Shown: positions 51,889 through 59,463 of the stretch, piece after piece | Position numbering within the stretch: the stretch's first letter is position 1 | Layout: each line of letters opens with the position of its first letter | Origin: Streptomyces lydicus | GTDB lineage: Bacteria > Actinomycetota > Actinomycetes > Streptomycetales > Streptomycetaceae | NCBI RefSeq assembly: GCF_004125265.1 | Contig: NZ_RDTE01000003.1 | Coordinates: 5,766,001-5,830,000 of the forward strand | DNA: 64,000 bases | Direction of reading: 5' to 3' | The notes under the pieces: generated by a model | Database searches by the model: none | Told to the model about the DNA's origin: nothing | The model's input: the letters and a program-made list of their open reading frames with translations, nothing else | Translations under genes and position numbers: made by a program

Positions 51889-52796
51889 TTCTTGCAGAGC
51901 TCCTTCGCCGTGAGGTCGGTCTGGAACTCCTTGGTGAAGCCGTACGGCCGGGCGATGCGCAGGAGTTCGCCGCTCTTCTTCATCTTGTGCAGCTCGCGGT
52001 TGAAGGCGTCGCGCAGCTTGGTCTCGCCGATCCGGAAGCCGTAGCCGCCGCCGTCGCGCTGGGGCTTGCCGTCGACCTCCGGCGTGAACGGCCGGGTCAT
52101 CTCCACCTTGGGGTGGGCGCCGGTCTTCAGCGCCTCGATCATGGTCAGCGCGGTGCCGGCGAAGACGTCGATCCGGCCGGCCTCCAGGGCCTCCATCCCG
52201 GCGATCTGGTCGCCGTAGGTCTGGATGGTGCTCTTCTTGACGCCGTTGCCGACCGCGTAGTCGATCTCGGCATAACCGATACCGGAGCCCATCCGGAGGT
52301 GTTTCCTGGCGATATCCGCATAGGTATGGATATTTTGCGGGTTTCCCTTGGGGACGAGGAAAGCGTCCTTGCTCTCGTAATCCGGATCGGAGAAGAGAAC
52401 GGCCGCACAGCGGGCCTTGTTGATGAACATGCCCGCGACGATCACGTCGTACTGGAAGGAGTGCAGTCCCGGCACCAGTGCGCCGAATTCGACCGGTACC
52501 GGCTCGAAATTCTTGATGCCCAGCCGCCGGAAGATCGTCTTGGCGACCGCGGGGGCCTCGCCGGTCAGCTCGCCCTTGTCGTTGATGGAGGCATAGGGCG
52601 GCTCACTGGCGATGCCCATACGGACGGTGCCCTTCTTCCGCAGATCCTCCAGTTGGTGCCCGCCCCCGGTCGCCCCGGAGACATCCACCCGGGAGCAGCC
52701 CGTGCCCGCTCCCATCGCACCCGCCGCGCCGAGCGCCGCCACCCCCGCGAGCAGCGTTCGCCGCCGGATGCCTTCAGTCAATTTTCTCTTGATCAT
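51885..52796 (-). CDS. ABC substrate-binding lipoprotein (EhuB-like)
   Basis: A 303-residue receptor. Twin-arginine type leader (RRRTLLAGVAALGAAG) with lipobox GTGC, then the PAAT/SBP_bac_3 fold (VRMGIASEPPYASINDKGELTGEA, FEPVPVEFGALVPGLHSFQYDVIVAGMFI, GSGIGYAEIDYAVG). AGGAGA lies 8 nt before ATG 52796. Called EhuB by similarity, but no ectoine hydrolase or deacetylase genes are nearby, so the ligand is open. The window offers an amidase and maleate-isomerase-like enzymes as downstream catabolism. Confidence 0.83.
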   Translation of the reverse strand: MIKRKLTEGIRRRTLLAGVAALGAAGAMGAGTGCSRVDVSGATGGGHQLEDLRKKGTVRMGIASEPPYASINDKGELTGEAPAVAKTIFRRLGIKNFEPVPVEFGALVPGLHSFQYDVIVAGMFINKARCAAVLFSDPDYESKDAFLVPKGNPQNIHTYADIARKHLRMGSGIGYAEIDYAVGNGVKKSTIQTYGDQIAGMEALEAGRIDVFAGTALTMIEALKTGAHPKVEMTRPFTPEVDGKPQRDGGGYGFRIGETKLRDAFNRELHKMKKSGELLRIARPYGFTKEFQTDLTAKELCKK

Positions 52797-52847
52797 TTTG
52801 GTGTTCTCCTGTGGTGGAGCCATGGGCGCGCGGCTACCCGAACGCCT

Positions 52848-52859
52848 GGCATATATGCC
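52848..52859. promoter_or_regulatory. Palindrome GGCATATATGCC upstream of ehuB
   Basis: Perfect 12-bp palindrome, 51 bp upstream of the ehuB ATG and 74 bp upstream of the divergent DUF3830 start. Its half-sites match the palindrome near the IclR gene. Likely operator for the local IclR regulator. Confidence 0.5.
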
Positions 52860-52933
52860 GATCGTTTCCAGCCCTTGATGCAAGCGCCCCGGAGTTGTTC
52901 CGTACGCCGGTATTGCCCACCTACGATCGGGGC

Positions 52934-53434
52934 ATGACCGATCGCTTCATCGAAGTCTCCCTGGACAAGCGCGGCGTGAGCTGCACGGCCAAGTTGCTCG
53001 ACGACCGCGCGCCGATCACCTGCAATGCCGTTTGGGACGCGCTCCCGCTGGGCGGCGACGTCTATCACGCCAAATACGCCCGCAACGAGATCTACGCCCT
53101 GCTCGCGCCGTTCGCCCCGGAGGAGCCGCCGCTGGAGAATCCGACGATCACTCCGATCCCCGGCGATCTGTGCTACTTCACCTTCACCGACACCCAACTG
53201 GGGACGAAGTCCTACGGTTACGAGACCCAGGCCGAACATCAGGGCCGCGCCACCGTCGTCGACCTCGCGCTGTTCTACGAGCGCAACAATCTGCTGATCA
53301 ACGGTGACGCGGGCTGGGTGCCGGGCATCGTGTGGGGCAGCGTCGTCGACGGCCTGGACCGGATGGCCGACGCCTGCCAGGACCTGTGGCGGGCCGGAGC
53401 CCTGGGGGAGACCCTCAACTTCCGGCGGGCGTAG
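52934..53434 (+). CDS. DUF3830 family protein
   Basis: A 166-residue protein matching DUF3830: FIEVSLDKRGVSCTAKLLDDRAPITCNAVWDALPL, HAKYARNEIYALLAPF, PGDLCYFTF. The family has a cyclophilin-like beta fold (TM1367-type), and its biochemical role is unknown to me. It is often encoded beside amidases and Asp/Glu racemase-type enzymes, as in this window. TACGAT (52922-52927) ends 6 bp before ATG 52934 and no SD is present, suggesting a leaderless transcript. Divergent from the ehu operon. Confidence 0.82.
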   Translation: MTDRFIEVSLDKRGVSCTAKLLDDRAPITCNAVWDALPLGGDVYHAKYARNEIYALLAPFAPEEPPLENPTITPIPGDLCYFTFTDTQLGTKSYGYETQAEHQGRATVVDLALFYERNNLLINGDAGWVPGIVWGSVVDGLDRMADACQDLWRAGALGETLNFRRA

Positions 53435-53455
53435 GGCCTGTCGTCAAAAGTCCCG

Positions 53456-53491
53456 CCGTCGCCGCCCCCGTCCCTTCGGGGGCGGCGACGG
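53456..53491. terminator. Bidirectional terminator
   Basis: Perfect 15-bp inverted repeat CCGTCGCCGCCCCCG (53456-53470) with its complement at 53477-53491 and loop TCCCTT. It separates the convergent DUF3830 and amidase genes. Confidence 0.8.
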
Positions 53492-53501
53492 GACGCCGTG
53501 G

Positions 53502-54923
53502 TCAGCCCCTGGGGGCAGGAGGCGCGGGAATCTCCGCGGTCCCCGCTTCGTAGAGGGCGTGCGCGGCGCGCAGGACCAGTGCGTCCGCGTGCCGCGCGCC
53601 GACCAGCTGGACGCCGATCGGCATCCCGTCGCCGTCCACCCCGCAGGGCAGCGTCGCGGCCGGCTGCTGGGTGAGGTTGAACGGATAGGTGAACGGAGTC
53701 CAGCCCGTCCAGCGGGTGTGGCCGGATCCGGGCGGTACCTCGACGCCCGCCTCGAAGGCGGTGATCGGCTCGGTCGGGGTCACCAGCAGGTCGTAGGCGC
53801 TGTGGAAGCGTCCCATGGCCTGACCGAGCGCCATCCGGGTATCGACCGCGGCCAGGTAGTCCAGTGCGCTGTAGCGGGCGCCCTGCTCGCAGATCTCCCG
53901 GAGCCCCGGGTCGAGCAGCGTCCGCCGGTCGTCGTCCAGATGCTGCACCACCCGGGCCGCGCCGCTGAACCACAGCGTGTGGAAGGCCTCCACCGGGTCC
54001 GCGATGCCCGGGTCGATCTCCTCGACGGACGCGCCGAGCCCGGCCAGCGTGTCGACGGCCCCCCGGACCGCCGCCGCCACCTCCGGCGCGACCGGCACGT
54101 CCCAGCCGAGCGACGGGCTGTAGGCCACCCGCAGCCCGGAGACCGGGCCCGCCAGCGCCTCCCGGAACGACCCGCAGGACGGGCCGAGCTGGGACCAGTC
54201 CCGCCAGTCCGCGCCGCAGATCACCTCCATCATCAGCGCCGCGTCCGCCGCGTCCCGGGTCATCGGCCCGACGTGCGCCAGCGTCCCGAACGGGCTCGCC
54301 GGATACAGCGGCACCCGCCCGTAGGTCGCCTTGAGCGCGAAGATCCCGCAGAACGACGCCGGGATACGGACCGAACCGCCGCCGTCGGTGCCCAGACTCA
54401 GCGGCCCGGCGCCCAGCGCCACCGCCGCCGCACTGCCGCCGCTGGAGCCGCCCGCGGTGCGCCCCGGGTCGTACGGATTGCCCGTCACCCCGTGCCGCGG
54501 ACTGTCGGTGACGCCCTTCCAGCCGAACTCCGGGGTGGTGGTCTTGCCGACGAACACCGCCCCGGACTCCCGCAGCCGGGCGACCGACGGGGCGTCCTCC
54601 TCCCACGGGCCCTCGGCCCGCACCGTCCGCGAACCGCGCAGCGTCGGCACGCCCCGGGTGAGGATCAGGTCCTTGACGGTGACCGGCACCCCGTCCACCG
54701 GCCCGGCCGGCGTACCGGCCCGCCAGCGTTCCTCCGCCTCCCCGGCGGCCGACAGCGCCTCGTCCGGGTCGATCCGGGTGAAGCAGTTCGTCGCGGCCTG
54801 TGCGGCCTCGGCGCGCTCCAGCACCGCCCGGACGACCTCGACGGGAGAGAACTCGCCGGCCGCGTACCCGGCCGTGAGCCGGGTGGCGGTGAGGTCGGCG
54901 AGGTGGGTCGGTTCGGTGGTCAT
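53502..54923 (-). CDS. Amidase signature family hydrolase
   Basis: A 473-residue amidase. The Ser-cisSer-Lys triad is complete: K84 in VTVKDL, cis-Ser S160 in GGSSGGS, nucleophile S184 in TDGGGSVR. Such enzymes release ammonia or amines from amides. ATG 54923. It is 78 bp downstream of the D-2-hydroxyacid dehydrogenase, same strand, probably one operon. In context it may deamidate an imported compound or an intermediate for the maleate-isomerase-type enzymes; the substrate is unknown. Confidence 0.9.
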   Translation of the reverse strand: MTTEPTHLADLTATRLTAGYAAGEFSPVEVVRAVLERAEAAQAATNCFTRIDPDEALSAAGEAEERWRAGTPAGPVDGVPVTVKDLILTRGVPTLRGSRTVRAEGPWEEDAPSVARLRESGAVFVGKTTTPEFGWKGVTDSPRHGVTGNPYDPGRTAGGSSGGSAAAVALGAGPLSLGTDGGGSVRIPASFCGIFALKATYGRVPLYPASPFGTLAHVGPMTRDAADAALMMEVICGADWRDWSQLGPSCGSFREALAGPVSGLRVAYSPSLGWDVPVAPEVAAAVRGAVDTLAGLGASVEEIDPGIADPVEAFHTLWFSGAARVVQHLDDDRRTLLDPGLREICEQGARYSALDYLAAVDTRMALGQAMGRFHSAYDLLVTPTEPITAFEAGVEVPPGSGHTRWTGWTPFTYPFNLTQQPAATLPCGVDGDGMPIGVQLVGARHADALVLRAAHALYEAGTAEIPAPPAPRG

Positions 54924-55001
54924 ACGTCCTCCGAGCGTTGGCCGCCCCGGGCGGGACGGCGGCGGGGCGGGGTGGCGCGCCCGGTCCGGCAGCCGGCGCC
55001 G

Positions 55002-55967
55002 TCACCGCACCGGTACGTACCCGAGCCGCTTGTCGACGAGGTTGTGCAGCGGCTTGCCGGCCGACCACTGGTCGAAGTTGTCCTGGAACTGCTCGGCGAG
55101 GGCGTCCCGCCAGCCCAGGGTGTCGCCACTCATATGGGGCGAGACGATCAGATGCGGGACGTCCCACAGCGGGCTGTTCTCCGGCAGCGGCTCCTGCTCG
55201 AAGACGTCCAGCGCCGCCGCCGCGATCCGCCACTCGCGCAGCGCCGCGACCAGGGCGTCCTCGACGACCAGCGGCCCGCGCCCGATGTTGATGAACCGGG
55301 CCCGCGGCGGCATCCGGGAGAACGCCGCCGTGTCGAACAGACCGCGGGTGGCCTCGGTCAGGGGCGCCGCGCAGATCACCCAATCCGCCCGGGGCAGGAG
55401 GCCGTTCAGGGCGTCACTCGCATGGACGAGGCCGAATTCCGGGTCGTCCCCGCGCTCCCGGCGGCCGACCAGATCGACCTTGACACCCAGTGCCAGGAGA
55501 GTGGTGCCGATGGCCCGGCCGATCGGCCCGGAGCCCACCACCACCGCCCGGCTGCCGGCCAGCCGCAGGGTCTCGCGGTGCTGCCAGCGCCGCTGCCGCT
55601 GCAGCTCCCAACTTCCGTAGAAGTCCTTGGCCATGGCGATCACCAGCCCGGCCACATACTCGGCGATCGGCTGCTCGAAGACCCCCCGGGCGTTGGTCAC
55701 CAGGGTGTCGTCGGCGATCAGCGCCGGGCACAGCAGCTGGTCCACGCCCGCGCTCGCGGTGTGCACCCACCGGGGCCTGGGGCCCTTCTCGGGCCAGGCT
55801 CTGCGGATCGCATCGGAGGTGAAATCCCAGGCCAACAGGACGTCGGCGGTGGGGAGTCGGTCGGCGAGCGAATCCTCATCGGTGAAGATCACCCGAGCCC
55901 GGCCGGCGAGCCGGTCGAGCTTCGGCGGCGGGTCGGAACCGAGGACGAGGACGGTGCTTTCGGACAT
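55002..55967 (-). CDS. D-2-hydroxyacid dehydrogenase family protein
   Basis: A 321-residue NAD(P)-dependent oxidoreductase. Rossmann motif GSGPIG, catalytic Arg in NIGRGPLV, Glu in ALDVFEQEPLP and His in SPHMSGDT; all three active-site residues are present. The long helix AEYVAGLVIAMAKDF and size match the GyaR/glyoxylate-reductase-like branch. ATG 55967. The transcript probably starts near 56041 and carries a hairpin (55994-56015) in its leader. Confidence 0.87.
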   Translation of the reverse strand: MSESTVLVLGSDPPPKLDRLAGRARVIFTDEDSLADRLPTADVLLAWDFTSDAIRRAWPEKGPRPRWVHTASAGVDQLLCPALIADDTLVTNARGVFEQPIAEYVAGLVIAMAKDFYGSWELQRQRRWQHRETLRLAGSRAVVVGSGPIGRAIGTTLLALGVKVDLVGRRERGDDPEFGLVHASDALNGLLPRADWVICAAPLTEATRGLFDTAAFSRMPPRARFINIGRGPLVVEDALVAALREWRIAAAALDVFEQEPLPENSPLWDVPHLIVSPHMSGDTLGWRDALAEQFQDNFDQWSAGKPLHNLVDKRLGYVPVR

Positions 55968-55993
55968 GGGCCAGAAACCGTTCTGAAACGTGA

Positions 55994-56015
55994 GCCCCTT
56001 TCCCTGGAAAGGGGC
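55994..56015 (-). promoter_or_regulatory. Hairpin in the dehydrogenase leader
   Basis: GCCCCTTTCC and GGAAAGGGGC form a perfect 10-bp inverted repeat with a 2-nt centre, 27 bp before the dehydrogenase ATG. It could be an operator or a leader structure. Confidence 0.4.
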
Positions 56016-56041
56016 GCCGACAGATGCCTGGGATGCGAGGA

Positions 56042-56076
56042 TTGACCACGCTAAGAAGTCGTATCTACCGTGTCAA
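56042..56076. promoter_or_regulatory. Fully overlapping divergent promoters
   Basis: Plus: TTGACC (56042-56047), 18-bp spacer, TACCGT (56066-56071). Minus: TTGACA (complement of 56071-56076), 17-bp spacer, TAGCGT (complement of 56048-56053). Each -10 abuts the other's -35, so polymerase can occupy only one direction at a time. The minus transcript reads the dehydrogenase-amidase pair, the plus one the maleate-isomerase-type gene. Confidence 0.6.
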
Positions 56077-56176
56077 CAACGGCTCTGTTCCGACGTCCCG
56101 GCTTGATCCGGCTGCACCTCATCCCCGGCCACTGGCCTGGCCATTCCAGCCCTTCGTTTTTGTTCTAGGGGCCTTC

Positions 56177-57091
56177 ATGGACGTCTCTTTTCTGGGTGGC
56201 CCACAGCCGCAGCTCGGCGTGGGCGTCGTCGCTCCCTTCGACTTCGCTCTCGACAGAGAGCTGTGGCGCTGGGTCCCCGACGACGTGTCCCTCCACCTCA
56301 CCCGCACCCCTTTTGTGCCCGTCGAGGTCAGCCTGGATCTGGCCCGTCTGGTCAGCGAGCACGAAACGCTGCAGGCCGCCGTCCAGGCGCTGTGCGCGGT
56401 ATCACCGCAGGTCATCTCCTATGCCTGCACATCCGGCAGCTTTGTCGCCGGGGTGGCGGGCGAACGGGCCATGTGCGCCGCCATGGCCCAGGCGGGGGAG
56501 GTCGTCTCCCTCACGACATCGGGCGCACTGATCGAAGCGCTGCGCGAGATCGGCGCACGGCGCATCGCCGTGGTCACGCCCTATACGAAATCGGTCACCG
56601 ACTCCCTGGAGGACTACCTCGGTGAAGCAGGCATCACGGTCACCGGCCGCGCCTACCTCGGGCTGACCCGGCACATCTGGAAGGTGCCGTACCGCGACGT
56701 CGTCGACATGGCCCGCGCGGCCGTCGTCGGCTCCGCCGATGCCCTCTTCATCAGCTGTACGAATCTGCCGACCTACGACGTCATCCCGCAGTTGGAGGCC
56801 GAGCTGCGGATGCCGGTGCTGTCCGCCAATCAGGTCACCATGTGGGCGGCGCTGCGCGCCATCGGCGCCCAGGCGGTCGGCCCGTACCAGGCGCTGCTCG
56901 ATCCGGTGGCGCGCCGCGGCCCCGCTGCGATGACCGGATCGGAGCAGGCGGGACCGGGCGAAGGGCTGACGGGGGCGACCCCCGAGGCCGCCTTCGCCGG
57001 ATCCGCCCCGGCACCGGACGGGGAGGCCCTCGACGGTCTGGAACCCCCGCCCTATCCACCCGAGGACACGGGAGGTCTGCCCCCGGTGTGA
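56177..57091 (+). CDS. Maleate cis-trans isomerase/arylmalonate decarboxylase family protein (1)
   Basis: A 304-residue member of the Asp/Glu racemase superfamily. Both catalytic cysteines are present: C84 in SYACTSGSF and C194 in FISCTNLPTYDV, the pattern of maleate isomerases. A Pro/Gly-rich tail of about 50 residues follows the fold. ATG 56177 is chosen with AGGGG at 56167-56171; the frame is open from 56024 but the added residues look non-coding. Related to EutA of the ectoine cluster in Rhizobium, but substrate uncertain. Confidence 0.87.
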   Translation: MDVSFLGGPQPQLGVGVVAPFDFALDRELWRWVPDDVSLHLTRTPFVPVEVSLDLARLVSEHETLQAAVQALCAVSPQVISYACTSGSFVAGVAGERAMCAAMAQAGEVVSLTTSGALIEALREIGARRIAVVTPYTKSVTDSLEDYLGEAGITVTGRAYLGLTRHIWKVPYRDVVDMARAAVVGSADALFISCTNLPTYDVIPQLEAELRMPVLSANQVTMWAALRAIGAQAVGPYQALLDPVARRGPAAMTGSEQAGPGEGLTGATPEAAFAGSAPAPDGEALDGLEPPPYPPEDTGGLPPV

Positions 57092-57283
57092 GGCGGGTCC
57101 GTACCTGCCCGCACCACCACGGATGCTGCCGGTGTGGTCCCACCCGCCGGCAGCGCCCCTCCGCACCCCTGCGCACCCTTCCGCGCCCCTTCCGCACTTC
57201 GATGCACCACCACCCGGTGAGACACCCGTCTCCACGAAAGCCCCTGCATCGCATCCGCAGCCGTACACGCAAGGGAGAACTGC

Positions 57284-58027
57284 ATGGCATCGGTCGGCTT
57301 CCTCTACCCCGGCTACTCCGCGGAGGATGACTACCCCCGGCTCGAATCGCTCCTGGGCGGCGGGATCCGTCTGCCGCTCGTCCACACCGATATCGGCGAG
57401 GACGCCCACCGGGTCGACGCGCTGCTGGAGATGGGCTCCGCCGGACGGCTGGCGGCCGGTGTCGACGAGCTCAAGGAGCGCGGCGCCGAGGCGGTCGTCT
57501 GGGCCTGTACGAGCGCCAGCTTCGTCTTCGGCTGGGAGGGCGCCCATGAACAGGTCCGGGAGCTGTCCGTCACCGCCGGCTTGCCCGCCTCCAGCACCTC
57601 CTTCGCCTTCGCCCATGCCGTCCAGGCACTCGGGGCCCGGCGGGTGGCGATCGCCGCCACCTACCCCGACGACGTGGCCGAGCGCTTCCACGCGTTCTTG
57701 AAGTCCGCCGGCACGGAGGTCGTCTCGACCCGCGGGAGCGGCATCATCACCGCGGCCGAGGTCGGCACCTGGGGCAGCGAGGAGGTGCTGGCGCTCGCCC
57801 GGGCGGGCGACCATCCCGACGCCGAGGTGGTGCTGCTGCCGGACACCGCACTGCACACCGCCGAGCATCTGCCGGCCCTCGAAGCGGAGCTGCGCAAGCC
57901 GGTGCTCACCGCCAATCAGGTGACGGTCTGGGAAGGGCTGCGGCTGCTCGACCGCACGGTGTCCTGCCCGGTGCTGGGCACCCTCTTCTCGCGGACGGCG
58001 CACGGCCAGGAGACACCCCGGATCTGA
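57284..58027 (+). CDS. Maleate isomerase/AMDase family protein (2), second Cys replaced
   Basis: A 247-residue paralogue of the upstream gene. It keeps the first catalytic Cys (C75 in VWACTSASF) but has Asp at the second site (D187 in LLPDTALHT). Maleate isomerases need both cysteines, and arylmalonate decarboxylase keeps only the second, so neither standard mechanism fits. GGGAGAA lies 7 nt before ATG 57284. It is 192 bp downstream of and co-oriented with the first paralogue; the two may form a heteromer. Confidence 0.85.
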   Translation: MASVGFLYPGYSAEDDYPRLESLLGGGIRLPLVHTDIGEDAHRVDALLEMGSAGRLAAGVDELKERGAEAVVWACTSASFVFGWEGAHEQVRELSVTAGLPASSTSFAFAHAVQALGARRVAIAATYPDDVAERFHAFLKSAGTEVVSTRGSGIITAAEVGTWGSEEVLALARAGDHPDAEVVLLPDTALHTAEHLPALEAELRKPVLTANQVTVWEGLRLLDRTVSCPVLGTLFSRTAHGQETPRI

Positions 58028-58161
58028 CCCGGCGGTCCGGCCAGGCGGTCCGTTCCGGCGTTCCGGCCTGGCGGTCCGCCCGGCGACCTGACCCGGGAAT
58101 AAGTGGAGAACGACTCCGGTTGTCCTCCTCGCAGACCACCGACGCGAGGAGGACCCGCACC

Positions 58162-59289
58162 GTGAGCGGCGAGATGGACAAGGCCCGGGACAGCGACGAG
58201 GCGAGCGGCGAAAGCGGCGACGGGATACGGGGCGCGGCGCCGGGCACCGCGCCGGTCCCCCTCTCGGTGCTCGACCTGGTGACGGTCGGCGCCGGGTACA
58301 CCGCTTCCGACGCGGTCCGTACGGCCGTCGGCATCGCCCGTACGGCCGAACGCCGCGGCTTCCACCGCTACTGGGTCGCCGAGCACCACTCCATGCCCGG
58401 CGTCGCCTCCTCCTCGCCCGCGGTGCTGCTCGCCCACCTCGCCGCCCACACCGAGCGCATCCGCCTCGGCTCCGGCGGCGTCATGCTCCCCAACCACGCC
58501 CCGCTGGTGATCGCCGAGCAGTTCGGCACCCTGGAGGCGATGGCCCCCGGCCGGGTCGACCTGGGCCTGGGCCGCGCACCGGGCACGGACGGCGCCACCG
58601 CCGCGGCACTACGCAGGACGGACAGGCTGCACGAGGGGGCGGACGACTTCCCCCAGCAGCTGGCCGAGTTGACCCGCTTCCTCGACGACTCCTTCCCCGA
58701 CGGCCACCCCTACGCCAGGATCCACGCGGTCCCTGGACCGGTGCAGGCCACCTCGCCCGGCGGCGTCCAGTCCCGGCACCGGCCGCCCCTGTGGCTGCTG
58801 GGCTCCTCCGGCTTCAGCGCCCGGCTCGCCGGCTCCCTCGGTCTGCCGTTCGCCTTCGCGCACCACTTCTCCGCGGCCAACACCCTCCCCGCGCTGGACC
58901 TCTACCGCGCCTCCTTCCGCCCCTCCGAGGTGCTGTCCGAGCCGTACGCCCTGATCGGGGTCGCGGCGCTGGCCGCCGAGGAGGAGCGGGAGGCCCGCCG
59001 CCAGGTCATGACCGGCGCGCTGTCCATGCTCCGGCTCCGCACCGGCCGCCCCGGTCTGGTCCCCAGCCCCGAGGAGGCCGAGGCGTACGGCTTCAGCGAC
59101 ATGGAGCGGGACTTCGTCGACACCTGGCTCGGCAATGTCGTCCACGGCACTCCGGACGCCGTCCGCCAGGGCCTGGACGCTCTCGCCAAGCGCACCGGCG
59201 CCGACGAACTGATGATCACCGCCAACGCTCACGGCGGCCCGGCCCGGCTCCGCTCGTACGAGCTGATCGCGGACGCGTACGGGATGTAG
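58162..59289 (+). CDS. LLM class flavin-dependent oxidoreductase
   Basis: About 375 residues of bacterial-luciferase-like fold. Visible: RGFHRYWVAEHHSMPGVASSSP, RIRLGSGGVMLPNHAPLVIAEQFGTL and RVDLGLGRAPGTD, typical of the FMN-dependent LLM group (MsnO8-type), with LLGSSGFSARLAG. GAGGAGG at 58146-58152 sits 9 nt before GTG 58162, so that start is preferred to the TTG at 58120. Substrate unknown; it may be part of the preceding catabolic module or stand alone. Confidence 0.88.
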   Translation: MSGEMDKARDSDEASGESGDGIRGAAPGTAPVPLSVLDLVTVGAGYTASDAVRTAVGIARTAERRGFHRYWVAEHHSMPGVASSSPAVLLAHLAAHTERIRLGSGGVMLPNHAPLVIAEQFGTLEAMAPGRVDLGLGRAPGTDGATAAALRRTDRLHEGADDFPQQLAELTRFLDDSFPDGHPYARIHAVPGPVQATSPGGVQSRHRPPLWLLGSSGFSARLAGSLGLPFAFAHHFSAANTLPALDLYRASFRPSEVLSEPYALIGVAALAAEEEREARRQVMTGALSMLRLRTGRPGLVPSPEEAEAYGFSDMERDFVDTWLGNVVHGTPDAVRQGLDALAKRTGADELMITANAHGGPARLRSYELIADAYGM

Positions 59290-59463
59290 GGCGCCGGACG
59301 GCGTGGCCGGGGCCGGGGATGTGACCGGGGCCGGTGGGGATGGAGCCGGACCCTCGCCCTGGGCGTTGCGCGCCGTCGCGGCGGGATTCTTTTTCCGGTG
59401 CGGTCGGCCGAACGGCGTTCCGCCCGCACCGGCCGAGCCCGGTTCCGCGTAAGCGAAGCCTCC

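Noticed and set aside
48436..52796. Ectoine utilisation locus
   Set aside because: Importer similarity alone; the diagnostic ectoine hydrolase and deacetylase genes are missing.
53304..56045. 913-residue plus-strand frame
   Set aside because: Spans a terminator and the antisense of the amidase and dehydrogenase genes; low-complexity Arg/Gly/Pro.
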